A DNA stretch of 64,000 nt from Brassica napus (lineage: Eukaryota; Streptophyta; Magnoliopsida; Brassicales; Brassicaceae): the NCBI RefSeq assembly GCF_020379485.1, contig NC_063437.1, positions 3,668,806 through 3,732,805 of the forward strand, in the 5' to 3' direction. Shown one piece after another: positions 1 to 12,042 of this stretch. Position 1 is the stretch's first letter. Every line of letters starts with the position of its first letter. The notes below the pieces were generated by a model. It was given only the letters and a program-made list of their open reading frames with translations. It was not told where the DNA came from and made no database searches. The translations under genes were made by a program, and so were the position numbers.

Positions 1-1190
1 CATTCATTCCTTTAATTTCATTCCTCTTCATTCTTTTTTTTATTTGTTCCTAGTGTTACTCAAATGATCACCAGTCACACCTGATATGATTATTATGTAC
101 AGAGAAAATGATGTTGATAGAGTTTTACACTTTCTGGCTGATTGTTAAAATTAAACAACTAAGAACTATTAAACTTTAATTTCGTATCACTTTTACTCTG
201 AAGGTTATAAACATAACTGCGGTGATGCGGTGAATTTACCATTTCTCTGGTTAAGAGTTTCTCCAATTCCATTTTTCGTTTTAAAATGAAGTTTATAATA
301 AAATATTTTGAACTATACTTGATTTTACATTTTTATAGCAAACTTGATTTTACATTTATCATAGAAAAAAACATACATAAATAGAACATGATTTTATACT
401 TTTACTCGTTACACTATTTCTCATTACAAAATATATTAAGATATGAGTGAAATTTAGTCCATTATGAAGTTACTTTAATTTAAAAGACAAAAAATAGAAT
501 AATACACTAGAAATACTCTAATGTGTATAAATCCATAACTTGAACAGATCTAATGGTACATATGATCAAACATGTCATAAAAGATAGTTTTTATCAAAAC
601 TGATTTTGACACTTGATAGGCTACTTTTTTCACTTGATAGTGTGCTTAGGCTACTTTTTCACTTGATGGTGTGTTTTTATTGACAAAAACAACTTATCAT
701 GTAAATGTTAGAAATTAATCTGTTTTTTTTTCTGTAAACTGAAAATAATTTGGGCAGAAATCATAATCTTTCTTTAGGTGCAATCGGCGCTAACATTAAT
801 ATGGTGTAAAACATTCTTTCCAACGAGAATGAACAACTAATTCAATGGAGCCGATTCAAAACAATAAACACTAGTAAAGCAGACAGTTGTTAAAATTGAT
901 CTGGATTTTAGCTTGAGATATTTTGATTTTTCCTTTTAACAACAGATATTTTGATTATAATATAAATAAACAAATAAAATAAAAATGGTTCGATCGAAAG
1001 AATGTAAAACGACGTCGTGCTTCGTTATCTAAGTATAGTCCAACGTCCATACAAAATTACGCAAGTAAAAAAAAAGGCACAAAACACACCAAAAAAGAAA
1101 AAGAAAAAGTGTGGCAACGAACGAAACAGAGAGTCGTATAGACCATACAATACACAACACACTAATATCATCTCCATCCTCTCTCCCTCT
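1..1190. other. Intergenic region upstream of the sigma-factor gene
   Basis: AT-rich sequence with no convincing coding region. A short imperfect tandem repeat built on a cacttgatagg-like unit lies at about 612-675. The last 50 bases before the first ATG at 1208 are CT-rich, as in many plant 5' leaders. Short reading frames here have no recognisable protein signature. Confidence 0.6.
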
Positions 1191-1207
1191 CTCCCTCCCT
1201 CTCGTCA

Positions 1208-1559
1208 ATGGCTTCCTTCAATTCGTTCCCAATTCCCAAACAGGTATGGATGGATACACTTTCTACTCTTTTGCTGATTTTTGCTTCTTTCATTCTTTGA
1301 ATTTCGGATTATACAGATGGTTGGTTCTTCTTCGTCATCTTCGTCTGCTTCTCGTCCACGTATCTTGGTGCGATCGAGTATGGCCTCAACCAATAGCATG
1401 CTGGTATAATAATCCCCTCTTCTTCCTCTTCCCTTCTCTCTTCTTCATTAGAAAGTTTGTAACTGACTGCGAATGATCAGGTCTTTGTACCTCCGCATCC
1501 TTTGATCAAACATTGGCTCTCTCTCTTGAGATGCGACCAAACTCCTCTCCCCTTCTTCG
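1208..1559 (+). other. Leader exons resembling the 5' end of a plastid uracil phosphoribosyltransferase gene
   Basis: Three short exons encode a serine-rich, transit-peptide-like stretch ([12 protein letters not shown], then [18 protein letters not shown]). It is followed by [14 protein letters not shown], which I recognise as the start of the mature region of plant uracil phosphoribosyltransferase (UPP, pyrimidine salvage in plastids). The similarity stops at the end of exon 3 (DQTPLPFF). None of the catalytic UPP sequence, including the PRPP-binding loop, follows. The exon 3 donor leaves one base over, which completes a codon exactly with the first usable acceptor of the sigma-factor exon at 2172. 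The segment is therefore a 5' UPP fragment, possibly serving as promoter and targeting leader for SIG3. Confidence 0.65.
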
Positions 1560-4167
1560 GTGAGTACTACAAGATCCTCTCAAGATTTATGATCAAGATT
1601 TTGCATCTGTGTGTGTGTATAGTGTTCTTTACTGAGATGAATCAGATGGCTCTAAGTGGCTAGTCCCCGTGTTCCTCGAATGGATCTCTTAGTTGTTGAG
1701 AGGGTTGACCAAAGGCAGTATATAGAGCATACCCAAATAAAATTACTATGGTTCGAGAGAAAGTCAAAGTATCTACTCAGACATGAAATTGCTATTACTC
1801 CTTGTTTAATTTCTGTTAATTGAGCAAAATGATTGGACAATTATTTCAGCAATTTCTCACATAAATTTGATTTAATGGTACTCTTTTTCTCACTCTATAA
1901 TAGAGTGAAAAATAGGTTTACTCCCAAATATAAATTTACTCCCAAATATAGAGTAACTTGTTTTTTTTTGTTCATCACTCTATTTTCTATTCTAAAATAG
2001 AGTATCATTGGAGCAAACTCAAACTCTATTATAGAGTTACTCTAAAACTCCTTGTTTAATCTTTGTTATCGAGACTTTGTGTTCTGTAAATTGAGCAAAT
2101 TGATTGAACAATTGTTTCAGCAATTTCAGATAAATTTTACATGATCTCTCTTGGTTTCTTGATCCTTTTAGTTAGAATTGCGTCGAGGTGGTCGTTCCTA
2201 TCCTCACTCAAAGAGGAAACCAGATTTCACCAGAGAGATCATCCTCTAAAAGCATGTGGCTGTGCTTCTGCAACTGCTGAAAACGTCTATGTAGAGCTCA
2301 AAGATCCAAAGGTCTGTTGTACTTCCCTGCAAAAACATTTTTTTTTCCTTTCTTGTGATTCTCAGTACTCGTTGCCATGTCTTCAGGAAAATATTGGCGT
2401 GGGTTTAGTTGGAGAACGAATGTCTTCTTCTTCTTCAGAGAAAGCCAATTTATCTCGTAGCATGTTGCAGTACAATCTACTAGGGAAGAACCTTTTAGCA
2501 CTAGAGCAAACTTTTGTCGCCTTGGAGTCTTTAAGAATGGAAAGAGATATTATGCTGCAAATGAGGAAGTTGGGGGCTGCTGAGTTATTCAACACCTGTC
2601 TATCTAGGTCCCGAGCTTCGTCAACCGCTTCTTGCTTACCTGACACAGGAACACCTGAGTTGGTGGATACTACAGAAGAACAGAAAACCTTTGTGCATTC
2701 AACAAGGAAACTGAGAAAGAAAGCAAGACGGTCGAGTTTGATGACTGGGAGTGATGATCTGGGTTCAAGAACCATATGGGAGGGTGTTGATGTCCCTAGA
2801 GTGAGAAAACCATCAAAATATAGAAAGAAAAGAGAGAGGATATCTAGAAACGAGGCTGAGATGCCACAAGGAGTCAAGGTTCAGTGTGAAATATTCCTCT
2901 TAACTGTTTTTTTTTATAATCCTTTGTAGTTTAACAAGAAGTTCTTATGACACTCTCATGTGGCTATTGAAGTTAGTGGCGGACATGGAGAGGATTAGAA
3001 CGAAACTGGAAGAGGAAAGTGGTAAGGTAGCGAGTATGATTTGTTGGGCTGAAGCAGCAGGGATGAACGAGAAACTTCTCATGCGCAATCTACATTTCGG
3101 TTGGTACTGTCGAGATGAACTGGTGAAAAGCACCCGGTCTTTGGTTCTTTTCCTCGCAAGAAACTATCGTGGTCTCGGGATCGCCCACGAAGATTTGATT
3201 CAGGTTCATCTTCTCTCCTTTAGAACTGTATGAGAGTCAAACCTTTGCACATGAAACTTTGTGTTTACAGTTCCTTTGTTTCTAATGTTCTTGAATGTGG
3301 GTTTCAGGCAGGGTATGTGGGAGTGTTGCAAGGAGCAGAGAGGTTTGATCACACAAGGGGTTACAAGTTTTCGACGTATGTGCAGTATTGGATAAGAAAA
3401 TCGATGTCCACGATGGTGTCACGGCATGCAAGAGGCGTCCACATTCCTGTTTGTGCATTCTTGATTATTAATTTTATTTTTCATTTCTAGAAAAGCCAAA
3501 GAACCTCACTTGTATTCATTCTGTGATCGATGTTGTTTATTTTGGCAGGCGTCAATAATCCGAACAATGAGTCAGATACAAAAGGCTCGCAAGACCTTGA
3601 AAACGAGCCAGGGGATAAAGTATCCAGCTGATGAGGAGATTTCGAAACTAACAGGGTACTCGTTAAAGAAGATTAGAGCAGCTAACCAATGCCTGAAAGT
3701 GGTTGGTTCAATCGACAAGAAAGTTGGGGATTGCTTTACCACAAAGTTCCTGGTATGTCCTTTTGAACCAACATCCTCTCTCATAAACTGTTATAAAAAA
3801 TATTTGGTTTTGTGTAGATTTAAGCTATTTTTGCATGGTTTTGGTTTTGTGAGTCAATGTTTGTTTGCTGTGTGTGTGTATGCAGGAGTTTACACCAGAC
3901 ACGACGATGGAGAGTCCAGAGGAGGCTGTGATGAGGCAGAGCGCAAGGAGAGAGGTACATAATCTAATAGAAGGGCTAGAGGCTAGAGAGAAGCAAGTGA
4001 TGGTTCTACGTTATGGTCTTGAAGACTATAGGCCCAAGTCCTTGGAAGAGATTGGGAAGCTGCTTAGGGTTAGCAAAGAAGGGATCCGGAAGATAGAACG
4101 GAGAGCGATGGCTAAAATCAGAGACCAACCCAAAGCTGATAACCTCAGATATTATTTGAACCAGTGA
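1208..4167 (+). CDS. SIG3: Plastid RNA polymerase sigma factor, SIG3 (SigC)-like, nine exons with a UPP-like leader
   Basis: Nuclear-encoded sigma-70 factor that directs the plastid-encoded RNA polymerase to promoters. Proposed exons: 1208-1243, 1317-1403, 1481-1559, 2172-2311, 2387-2878, 2973-3203, 3308-3448, 3549-3752 and 3886-4167. All junctions are GT-AG and the frame stays open for 563 residues, close to the length I recall for Arabidopsis SIG3. Region 2 is clear at about residues 315-395 ([15 protein letters not shown], then [16 protein letters not shown]). Region 3 is around 403-470. The region 4 helix-turn-helix is near the C-terminus ([20 protein letters not shown]), and the protein ends RYYLNQ. 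Exons 1-3 resemble uracil phosphoribosyltransferase, not sigma factor (separate entry). The exon 5/6 junction uses a weak acceptor. Sigma identity is sure; the N-terminal structure and subtype are less so. Confidence 0.85.
1798..2146. repeat. Intronic direct duplication flanking a MITE-like palindromic insert
   Basis: About 80-95 bases starting ctccttgtttaat occur at about 1798-1877 and again at 2049-2146, differing by a small insertion. Between them (about 1878-2048) lies an inverted-repeat element with ends built on actctataatagagt and actctattatagagt. Related sequences occur at 47401-47674, 47747-47997, 50823-50945 and 52535-52620. The whole unit lies in the intron between leader exon 3 and the first sigma exon. 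Confidence 0.6.
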
Positions 4168-4443
4168 GAAGGATTAGATTTTTGGAACCAATGGCTTTGT
4201 GATTTGTAATAACATTCTCATCGAGTGTAAAGCTGTGTATATTTTATAATCATAAAAGGTAGAGATTTTACCCAAAGTGAAAATATATCAAACATTTACA
4301 AATCTTGGATTTTATCCTGTAAAAGACATTGATTCCAAACTGAATGTTACATCTGAATTGAAGGCATAAAGCACTTGCACAAGCTTCATGTCCTCCTCAT
4401 GGTCTAGAAATGTGTAAATGTGTATATCAGAATACTAGTGAAA
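4168..4443. other. 3' flank of the sigma-factor gene
   Basis: AT-rich sequence after the stop codon that probably includes the 3' UTR. Possible polyadenylation-like AT signals lie around 4240-4260. No other feature is seen up to the Helitron end at 4444. Confidence 0.4.
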
Positions 4444-5472
4444 CTAGGTTAAGATCCGCGCCTTGCGCGGGATAAACATTATATATATAAATTATTTTAT
4501 ATATTATATGTTTCTAACCTATTATGAAACAATAAATATATATTGAATAATTAAAAAGTCAGTAACTATTACCTATATAATTAAGTTGGTGCGAACATAT
4601 AAATAAATTTTATTAATCTAAAAAAATATTTTTTTCTATTTGATATGGTATATAATTAAATTTAAATGATAGTAACATATATATAGTATATTTTAATATT
4701 AATATTTATTAAATGATGCTTTTTGCTCATGTTTTTATTATTATTTGTATCTATTATAGCAAAAAATTTAAATTACTGATAACAAAACTTTCACTGTGGG
4801 ATTAATAGTTTATATAATTTCTAATATTTTTAAAAATTAATTTGTCAATATTTTTTCAAATTTTTTTTGTTAAAAGTAAATTTCAAAATTAAGATATTTA
4901 TTTATTTTCTTATATGACATATAATTTAATATGCATATACATATATATTTTTATATATATATTATTTTTAATACTTATTAAATGACACTTTCAACTTATA
5001 TGATTTTTTAATTATTTGTATCATGTCATAACAAAAAGTTTAAAGCATATATCACAAAATTTGAATGTGAAACTTTTAATGGTTTTACTAATTTATACTC
5101 GTTTTTAAAAATTCAAAATACAACATATAAAATTTTTTTTTAATTTTTATTAAATGGTTACTATGATTGTTTAATTTATTTTAATAGTTTAAAATTAAAC
5201 AAAATAATATAACATACACTTATTTTTATCAAATCTTTATTATTCAAAGTCATTAATTGTCATATATACTTTAGTCATATTAGATAATTCCGTAATTTTA
5301 TTTATGGAAATAATGAAGCACATTAATAATGTATTTATGGTTAGTTTAATAAAAAGTTTATTATATATTTAGATGGACCAACATATTTTTCTAAGGATTC
5401 TAAGAATCATTCTAGTGATGACATGTATGTACAAAAAAATGTTGTAATGCTTCTCAAATAATATATAGGGGA
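4444..5472 (-). mobile_element. Non-autonomous Helitron, complete
   Basis: On the minus strand the element starts TCCCCTATATATTA at 5472. It ends with the hairpin CCCGCGCAAGGCGCGG, 10-odd bases of spacer and CCTAG at 4444. The left neighbour is A and the right neighbour is T, the expected Helitron target. It is 1029 bases, very AT-rich, with no coding capacity. Its 5' end resembles those of the elements at 16402-18685 and 41389-43310, so all three appear to belong to one family. Confidence 0.8.
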
Positions 5473-5703
5473 TATTTTATGTAGGATCAGCTCGTAGATT
5501 CATGTGACAACATATGTGAATAGAAGATAAACAAAAATACAATTGAAGTCGCTGTAGAAACCCATACACAAATACCTGTCGGCTGTCGGTTTAGATTCTG
5601 GTAGTTCGGTTCTATTTTTATATACCCGCTCGGTTCGGTTCTGAGAAGTTAGTTCAGAAACATGAAGGGTATAGTAGTCTTTAACATCTACTGCGATATA
5701 AGC

Positions 5704-5712
5704 AAACCCTAA
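5704..5712 (+). promoter_or_regulatory. telo-box (AAACCCTAA) in the RPS21 promoter
   Basis: AAACCCTAA lies about 340 bases upstream of the RPS21 start codon and upstream of a probable 5'-UTR intron (donor near 5793, acceptor near 6021). This motif is common in plant ribosomal-protein gene promoters. Motif and position are seen; function is inferred from the gene class. Confidence 0.55.
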
Positions 5713-6044
5713 GAGCTCGCTCGCAACTATAAATGACATAATTTGCTTTTTATTCTGTTTTTCCATCGCCGCCGAACTGCTCTATCCTCTCAGGTAAGAG
5801 ATTCTTCTTCCAGTAATTTCGAAGCTGTTAATCGTTCTATGTTTTACTGTTAAACGCGTGACAAGCATTCGTATCGTGTAGAATATTAGCAGTTACTGTT
5901 GATGATCTCTTTATCTAGAGCTTGAGATCACTCTTCACTTCATTGTTCATATGTTTCTCTGCTAGCGAATCTTTATTAGACATTTTGTAATATTTTTGTG
6001 ACCGGTTTTGTTATGGATCAGATCGAATTTTCCAAGCAATAATC

Positions 6045-6513
<469 letters not shown>

Positions 6514-7267
6514 GTGAGTGAGAGAGATTGAGAAATCTAAAAAGCTGCTGCGCTTTGCCTCTTTGTTATTTTTGGGATGTTTTGTTGAATTTTCTCTCTA
6601 GCTGCAGACAAGTATTTTGAGTTTCTGGTTTATGAAAGATAATTAAGTTTTGGTGGCAGCTGAATCATATTCTACAGTTCAGTTACTATTCTCGTAATTT
6701 TTCTTTACAGGAACGTTTTGATCAAAAACAAAATTTCACTACACCATCTTTAAATTACATCTTCCGAACTTCCCCATTATGTAATTGCAAAAAAAAAAAA
6801 AGAGTTTTCGATTTGTCTCCATAAGAAAAACATAAAGTGCATTTAACTTGGAAAAACATTCTATTACAAGTAGTAACTCGATCAATCTTAAGAGTAATCT
6901 AGAGCTAGCTAACAAGAAAATGAGTGTCATTGTCATTCCGAATAACAATCCAAATAGTATGATGATCATACAATTGTTATGTAAAATCTATAGTTCATAC
7001 AAAAGACAATATTATATTAATTATAATTTTATTCCTTCAATTAAAATAGCAAAAAGAGTTACCAAATTCCTCAAAAGATATATTTGTCGGCCACGTCGGA
7101 CACCACCGCTGAGAGTCCAGCTTTATAAAAGAATCTATCGCAATTTAGGAAACTCGTATGTAGTAGTAGGTGGTGCCCAATTATACCTATGAAGCTCCTC
7201 TGCATCTCCTCTTTCCTCGCTTGATTCATCGCAATTTTTCTGGGGGGTTTTAAAACATTGGGATGAG
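6514..7267. other. Intergenic region between RPS21 and the CASP-like gene
   Basis: Contains the RPS21 3' UTR and the promoter and leader of the CASP-like gene. An A-tract lies at about 6790. Open frames such as 6848-7192 are low-complexity and have no family signature. No transposon ends are seen. Confidence 0.5.
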
Positions 7268-7899
7268 ATGAAGAAGATCTTCGGAGGACCAGGAACTGTG
7301 TGTGGTCTCTTACTGAGAATCGGACAATGTGCTTCTTCTGCTGCTTCTATTGGAGTTATGGTCTCTGCGGCCGACTTCTCTGGTCGCACTGCTTTCTGGT
7401 ATGTTTTTTTTTTAAGTGTTGATTTGGTTCTCTCTTAACCACGTTTTGTTTTTTTTTTTTTTTTTGGTTTGGTTTTTAGCTACTTGATTGCTTCAATGGG
7501 TCTTCAATTGCTGTGGAGCTTTGCCCTCGCGTGTCTTGATGTTTATGCTCTGAGGACCAAGAAAGATCTCCAAAACCCAATCTTGGTTAGCTTATTCGTC
7601 GTTGGTGATTGGGTATGCAACACCCACATTGCTTTTGTCTGCTTCATCTGTAATGATAGAGTTTGCTTCTTGTAATGAATTTGTTTTGTTGTTGGCAGGT
7701 GACAGCAATGTTATCTCTTGCAGCTGCGTGTTCATCAGCAGGAGTTGTGGTTTTATATGCCAAAGATCTCAAGTATTGTGGTATCCATGACCAACTTTCA
7801 TGTCTTAGGTATGAAATTGCTGTGGCGCTTTCTTTCGTCACTTGGTTTCAGATTGCCCTTTCTTCTCATGTCACGTTTTGGATCTTAGCATCTGTTTAG
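7268..7899 (+). CDS. CASP-like protein, CASPL5B type
   Basis: Small four-helix membrane protein of the CASP-like (MARVEL-related, formerly UPF0497) family. Exons 7268-7398, 7480-7612 and 7699-7899 encode 154 residues, the usual size. The start [20 protein letters not shown] matches the CASPL5 N-terminus. Hydrophobic segments lie at about 12-34, 45-65, 84-106 and 130-152. The second holds [18 protein letters not shown] and the third loop includes [20 protein letters not shown]. The last exon runs straight to the stop. Root CASPs scaffold the Casparian strip, but the role of CASPL5B proteins is not known to me. Function is inferred from family only. Confidence 0.9.
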
Positions 7900-8367
7900 T
7901 TTCTTTTAAATGTCGACACCATCTTGTACTGGCTTTGATGAGACGTGACATTTTTGCTTCAAATCAATGTTTCTTAAGCTTATATCCCTTACACTGGCTT
8001 AACCCACAACACCTTGCGCACAAGAAACAGGGTTGTTTGCCTTGGTCACAGTCCAAAACCAATCCAACTCTTGTTCATGTTAACAAATCCAACTGTTTTA
8101 CATTCATCAGAAGAAACCTAAGATTCTTTCATACCAAGCTGATTTATTGTTTTGTTCCGCAAATTTGCCATATAATACAATGCAAAGTCAAAGAGATCTG
8201 TCCCTTGAAAAACATAAAAGACAGAGAAAGATTGAAGAAGAAGAAGAAGAAGAAACACACATACAGAAAATATCCTCTGTATGTACAGCTTCTATCAAAC
8301 CTACAAGCAGCTCTTTCACAAGATGGAAACCCTGAAAATGTCCTGTACGGAGGATCTGGTGATTGGC
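7900..8367. other. Intergenic region between convergent genes
   Basis: Lies between the CASP-like gene (+) and the RCC1 gene (-), so it holds both 3' UTRs. A short GAA microsatellite is at about 8231-8252. No independent gene is supported. Confidence 0.5.
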
Positions 8368-11146
8368 TCAAGTGGGTGAGTCAGCTAGAAGTAAAGTATG
8401 CCACCATCCACACGCCACTTTTCTCAGTCTGCAGCCATCGAGCTCGACTTGTGTTGGAATGTTCCGGTCAATCGTGTCTCCTAGACCCAGCTGTTGAGTA
8501 ACAAGAGGGATGCAACTAAGATACACTACTACACATTGATAACCACTTAGCAAAGCAAACCGAGGAAAAACAAAACAAGAACAACATCATACCTGCCCGT
8601 ATTTGTTCCATCCCCAGCATAGCAGTTGACCATCATCTGCAGAAACAGAAATTTCGGTGAATAAGCAAAACATAGAACACACTCAATACGGTCTTCACGT
8701 ATATTTTACCGTGAAGTAAACTTAAAGGAGCATCAGGCATATATCATATAAAGCAAGGTGTTTCACGAACAGCTAAATGTTTCTATAAGGATATAACTTT
8801 TACTCTCCTGAAAGAGAGACCACAAATTTAAACTGAAACAATTCAAAAGGGGACCTGAAGACAAGGTGCAGCATCTCATAGGGCTCTTTAGTTTCGTCTC
8901 TTTAAAACGACTGAAAACAAATGCCAAGTTGCTAGTGCTCAGTTCTGTTGGGAGAGTTCCCTTTTTTTGAAATTAACATTTGAAAAACCATACCTGTCAA
9001 AACCGCACTATGTCGCGCTCCACAGCTAACTGCTATTGCATGTTTGTTCTCCATGTTCTGCCCATCCAGCAACCTCGGTATGGTCTATATCAGAAGATGT
9101 TCCAGTTCATGATTGCACAACATTTCAGACGTTTTCAATTAGAAATCAGTAATTTTATATTATAAGAAATGTACCTCAGCATGATCAGTGCCAGTTCCCA
9201 GTTGCCCAAATTGGTTCCCACCAAAGGCGAACACTTTACCATCACTAGAGATGCAAATAGTATGCCACAATCCAGTTGCTACGCTTTCCATCTTTACATT
9301 CTGCACTTCTGACACAGCCATGGGCCTTAGCTGATCATTTGTGTTTCCATGGCCACACTACATACCAAGAAAAGTGTTGGGTTAGCATGAGAAAATAGAG
9401 AAGCTCAACAGGAAGCATTTGAATTCAAGACTCCATCAGTTTGTAAACCAGACAAAGATAAGTAAGAAATGAAACATTGACCTGTCCATAGAGTCCCCAG
9501 CCAAAAGTTATTAACCCTCCAGAATCTGCAACTAGGAAGGACGAGCAATCAAGATTAAAAAATCACTACATTTTCCAGATCAGTTTTGATACCAACTTGA
9601 GAAATACATATATCACAAGATAGCTTTCACGTCATGCCAAGCTAGTTGAATCAATAATGGATAACTCCGAAGTCACAACAGACCTGTAATTGCCGCACTG
9701 TGACGCCCTCCACAAGAAATCGCCTTTATATACTGACCAGGAACTCTTGACGTGGTTGCTGTCCCTTGATGCAATACAAAAGATCTTTCTTTTCCAGAGC
9801 CAGGTGATTCAAGGAAAGGTATCAGATGAGGAGCTGAAACCATTTTAATCCTGGAACCCAATCCTAACTGCCCTTCGCCTCCATATCCCCAACCCCAAAC
9901 CTGTCCTATATCTGAAACTTCCGCAGAAACATGACACATAAGATGCAATCATTCTCAAACAATCTTCAGGCTTCACATAACCTAAGGCTAAAAACACTAG
10001 TTGCTGCTTCATCTTGGATTTCTAAACTTCACCTGACAATGCTAGAGTATGCCGACCACCAGTAGCAACACTGGTGATCCTCACTCCAAGGCCAACACTC
10101 ACAAGCGAAGGTGTTGTAGCAAAGTAGTCCTCTCCAGATGTAAGACCTTCCGTTTCATCTTTGGCGGTAGAAACCCGTCTCCGCTTCACTGGTTCCTCCC
10201 CCACCTTTCGGTTCTCATTCTGACCGCTTGATGCATTTGTACCTTGCTCAGTCAAGCCACTCTGCTGCTTCCCACCAACGTCCTTTGATGGAATGCACTC
10301 CTTCCAACCCCAAGTAAACGCTTCACCAGCCTCTATACACACCAACACACAACTCTTGAGAAAAAACATTCATATATACAGTTTGTAAGAAGTTTATGAT
10401 TTGATTAGTAAAAATTGAGAGTTGTTCCTTGCTTTCGTAGTTTCTCGAGCATTCTAAGACTAAACAAGATCGTAGCTTCAGTTACATCAGTTACAGGTCT
10501 CTTTAATCATTTCTTAAGTTTCAATTTGAATTGACCAATACCAAATATTGCACATTAAGCATAGAACATTGTGATAACATTGTCTCCAGGTCAAAGAACA
10601 AAGGCATGAAGGGGTCCATTCACCTGTTACAACGGCACAATGTGCCCATCCTGCAGAAGCCTGTATGACAGGAGCCTCGGTAGGAAGTGGAAACGGCTCT
10701 GGAGTTTCCTTAAACAATGATATCAAAGGAAGACAAGAATGGAGTCAACTTCTAAGCAAAGAAGACAAAAAAAAAGTAATCATCTTATTTTACCCCATGC
10801 TTTCCAGAAGCCACATAGCTCTGTCCTTCATCATCAGAAGACCCCCAAGTTATAAGCTTCCCATTCTCTACAACTCCCCAACATTAGAATACAAAACCAA
10901 ACAAAGCTTCCGACTTTAACCAAAACCCTAACCTGAGATCGCCATAGCGAATCCACACCCGCCGCCGCATACGTCTTTCCATGAACCTCCGCCGTGGACA
11001 GCCGCCGGTAACCGCACGGGAACATGAGAGAGAATCGGAGACTTTTCCGGCGAGGCTCCTGGTAAGTAGCCGGACATGTAAACCACGCTCGCGTTAACTG
11101 ATCCTCCGTTGTTCCCATTCATGGCAGAGACTCTTCCGATGATCAA
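8368..11146 (-). CDS. RCC1-repeat (regulator of chromosome condensation) family protein, ten exons
   Basis: Seven-bladed beta-propeller protein of the RCC1 family. Exons, in transcription order: 11146-10933, 10867-10794, 10708-10624, 10332-10033, 9911-9684, 9525-9482, 9357-9175, 9084-8994, 8636-8593 and 8490-8368. All are GT-AG, total 1386 bases and stay open for 461 residues. Repeat signatures recur along the chain: GWAHCAVVTG, GGRHTLALSG, GGRHSAAITG, GLWHTICISSDG, GARHSAVLTG and GWWHTLLLADS. Glycine-rich strands such as VWGWGYGGEGQLGLGSR lie between them. Exon 4 carries a lysine/arginine patch (PVKRRRVSTAKDE) that could be a nuclear signal. A second in-frame ATG at 11122 is equally plausible as the start. 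Plant family members act in light signalling, temperature responses or nuclear exchange; which applies here is unknown. Confidence 0.92.
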
Positions 11147-11739
11147 AACCCACCAGAATATCTAAGTCTGCTTTCAGTGATCGATCTGCGTTTCACTTTC
11201 TCGACGAATCGGCGTTTTTTTTAACGTTCTTGGTTACAGAGAAGAAACTGAGAAACGGAAAAGAGAGAGACGAGTTGACTCAGTGAGAGAGAGAGGAAAA
11301 TGAGTGGTGGGAGAATCAAATCCGGGTGTTTAGGGAGTGCCACGTCAGATTGCCACATCATGTTAAAAACACGTGGAGTGATCTAGGCCGCAAGTCTTTT
11401 TTTTATGTCGAGAAGTTTCTGGAAGGAAAGACTATCGTTCGAAATAAGAGCTCCTTAGGTCTCTGATGGACGCGTGGTGAGGAAATGACCCTTTTAATAT
11501 TCTTGTTTTATTATTTATTTTTCTTCGTCATCAGCTTCCATTATTAACTTTAGATCAGTTTTTAATTGGTTAAGACTGGTAATAGAAAGGATTCTACATT
11601 TTGATTAAAACACTGTATTATTTTAGTTAATAAATATAATGTATTGATTTATTTGTTAGTTAATTTAGTAATATCTTTGGCTTTGAAGTTTGGTAATTTC
11701 GGTTCGCTTCTAGTTTGTTCCTGACCTTGTTTGTTCGAA
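11147..11739. other. RCC1 gene promoter and intergenic sequence
   Basis: The first 150-200 bases are probably the 5' UTR and core promoter of the minus-strand RCC1 gene, with a GA/CT-rich stretch at about 11240-11310. The rest is AT-rich, with no coding or transposon signature until the TSD at 11731. Confidence 0.45.
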
Positions 11740-12042
11740 GAGAAAAAGACCAAAATAGCACTAAATCAAGTTTTTGTTTTCAAACTAGCACTCAAGGTCA
11801 AAAGTCACAAAAATAACATTCATGGGGTGGGGTTTAGGGTTTAGAATTTAGGGTTTAGGGTTTAGAGTTTAGGTTTTATGGTTTAGAGTTGAGAAGTGAG
11901 GTTTTGAGGATAAGATTTCAAATTTTGAAAAATAAAAAAATTTAAATTTTTCAAAAGATAAAATGTTATTTTGGTCATTTTAGTTTTTGAGTGCTATTTT
12001 TGTGATATAAACTTAGAAAGGTACTATTTTGGAGATTTGCCC
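11740..12042. mobile_element. Mutator-type non-autonomous element (MULE MITE) with 9-bp TSD
   Basis: The 303-base element is flanked by identical 9-base copies of TTGTTCGAA at 11731-11739 and 12043-12051, the Mutator TSD length. Its ends are imperfect inverted repeats: GAGAAAAAGACCAAAATAGC at the left, and GGGCAAATCTCCAAAATAGT on the other strand at the right. The interior at about 11824-11885 holds several telomere-like gtttagg units. No coding capacity. Confidence 0.85.

Noticed and set aside
1205..1399. Minus-strand frame overlapping the leader exons
   Set aside because: It is the complement of spliced plus-strand exons with no family signature.
2383..2877. Long minus-strand frame (164 codons) opposite a SIG3 exon
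   Set aside because: Shadow of the coding exon; no independent support.
7842..8501. Plus-strand frame of 219 codons after the CASP-like gene
   Set aside because: Runs through 3' UTR, a GAA microsatellite and the last RCC1 exon in antisense; no protein family.
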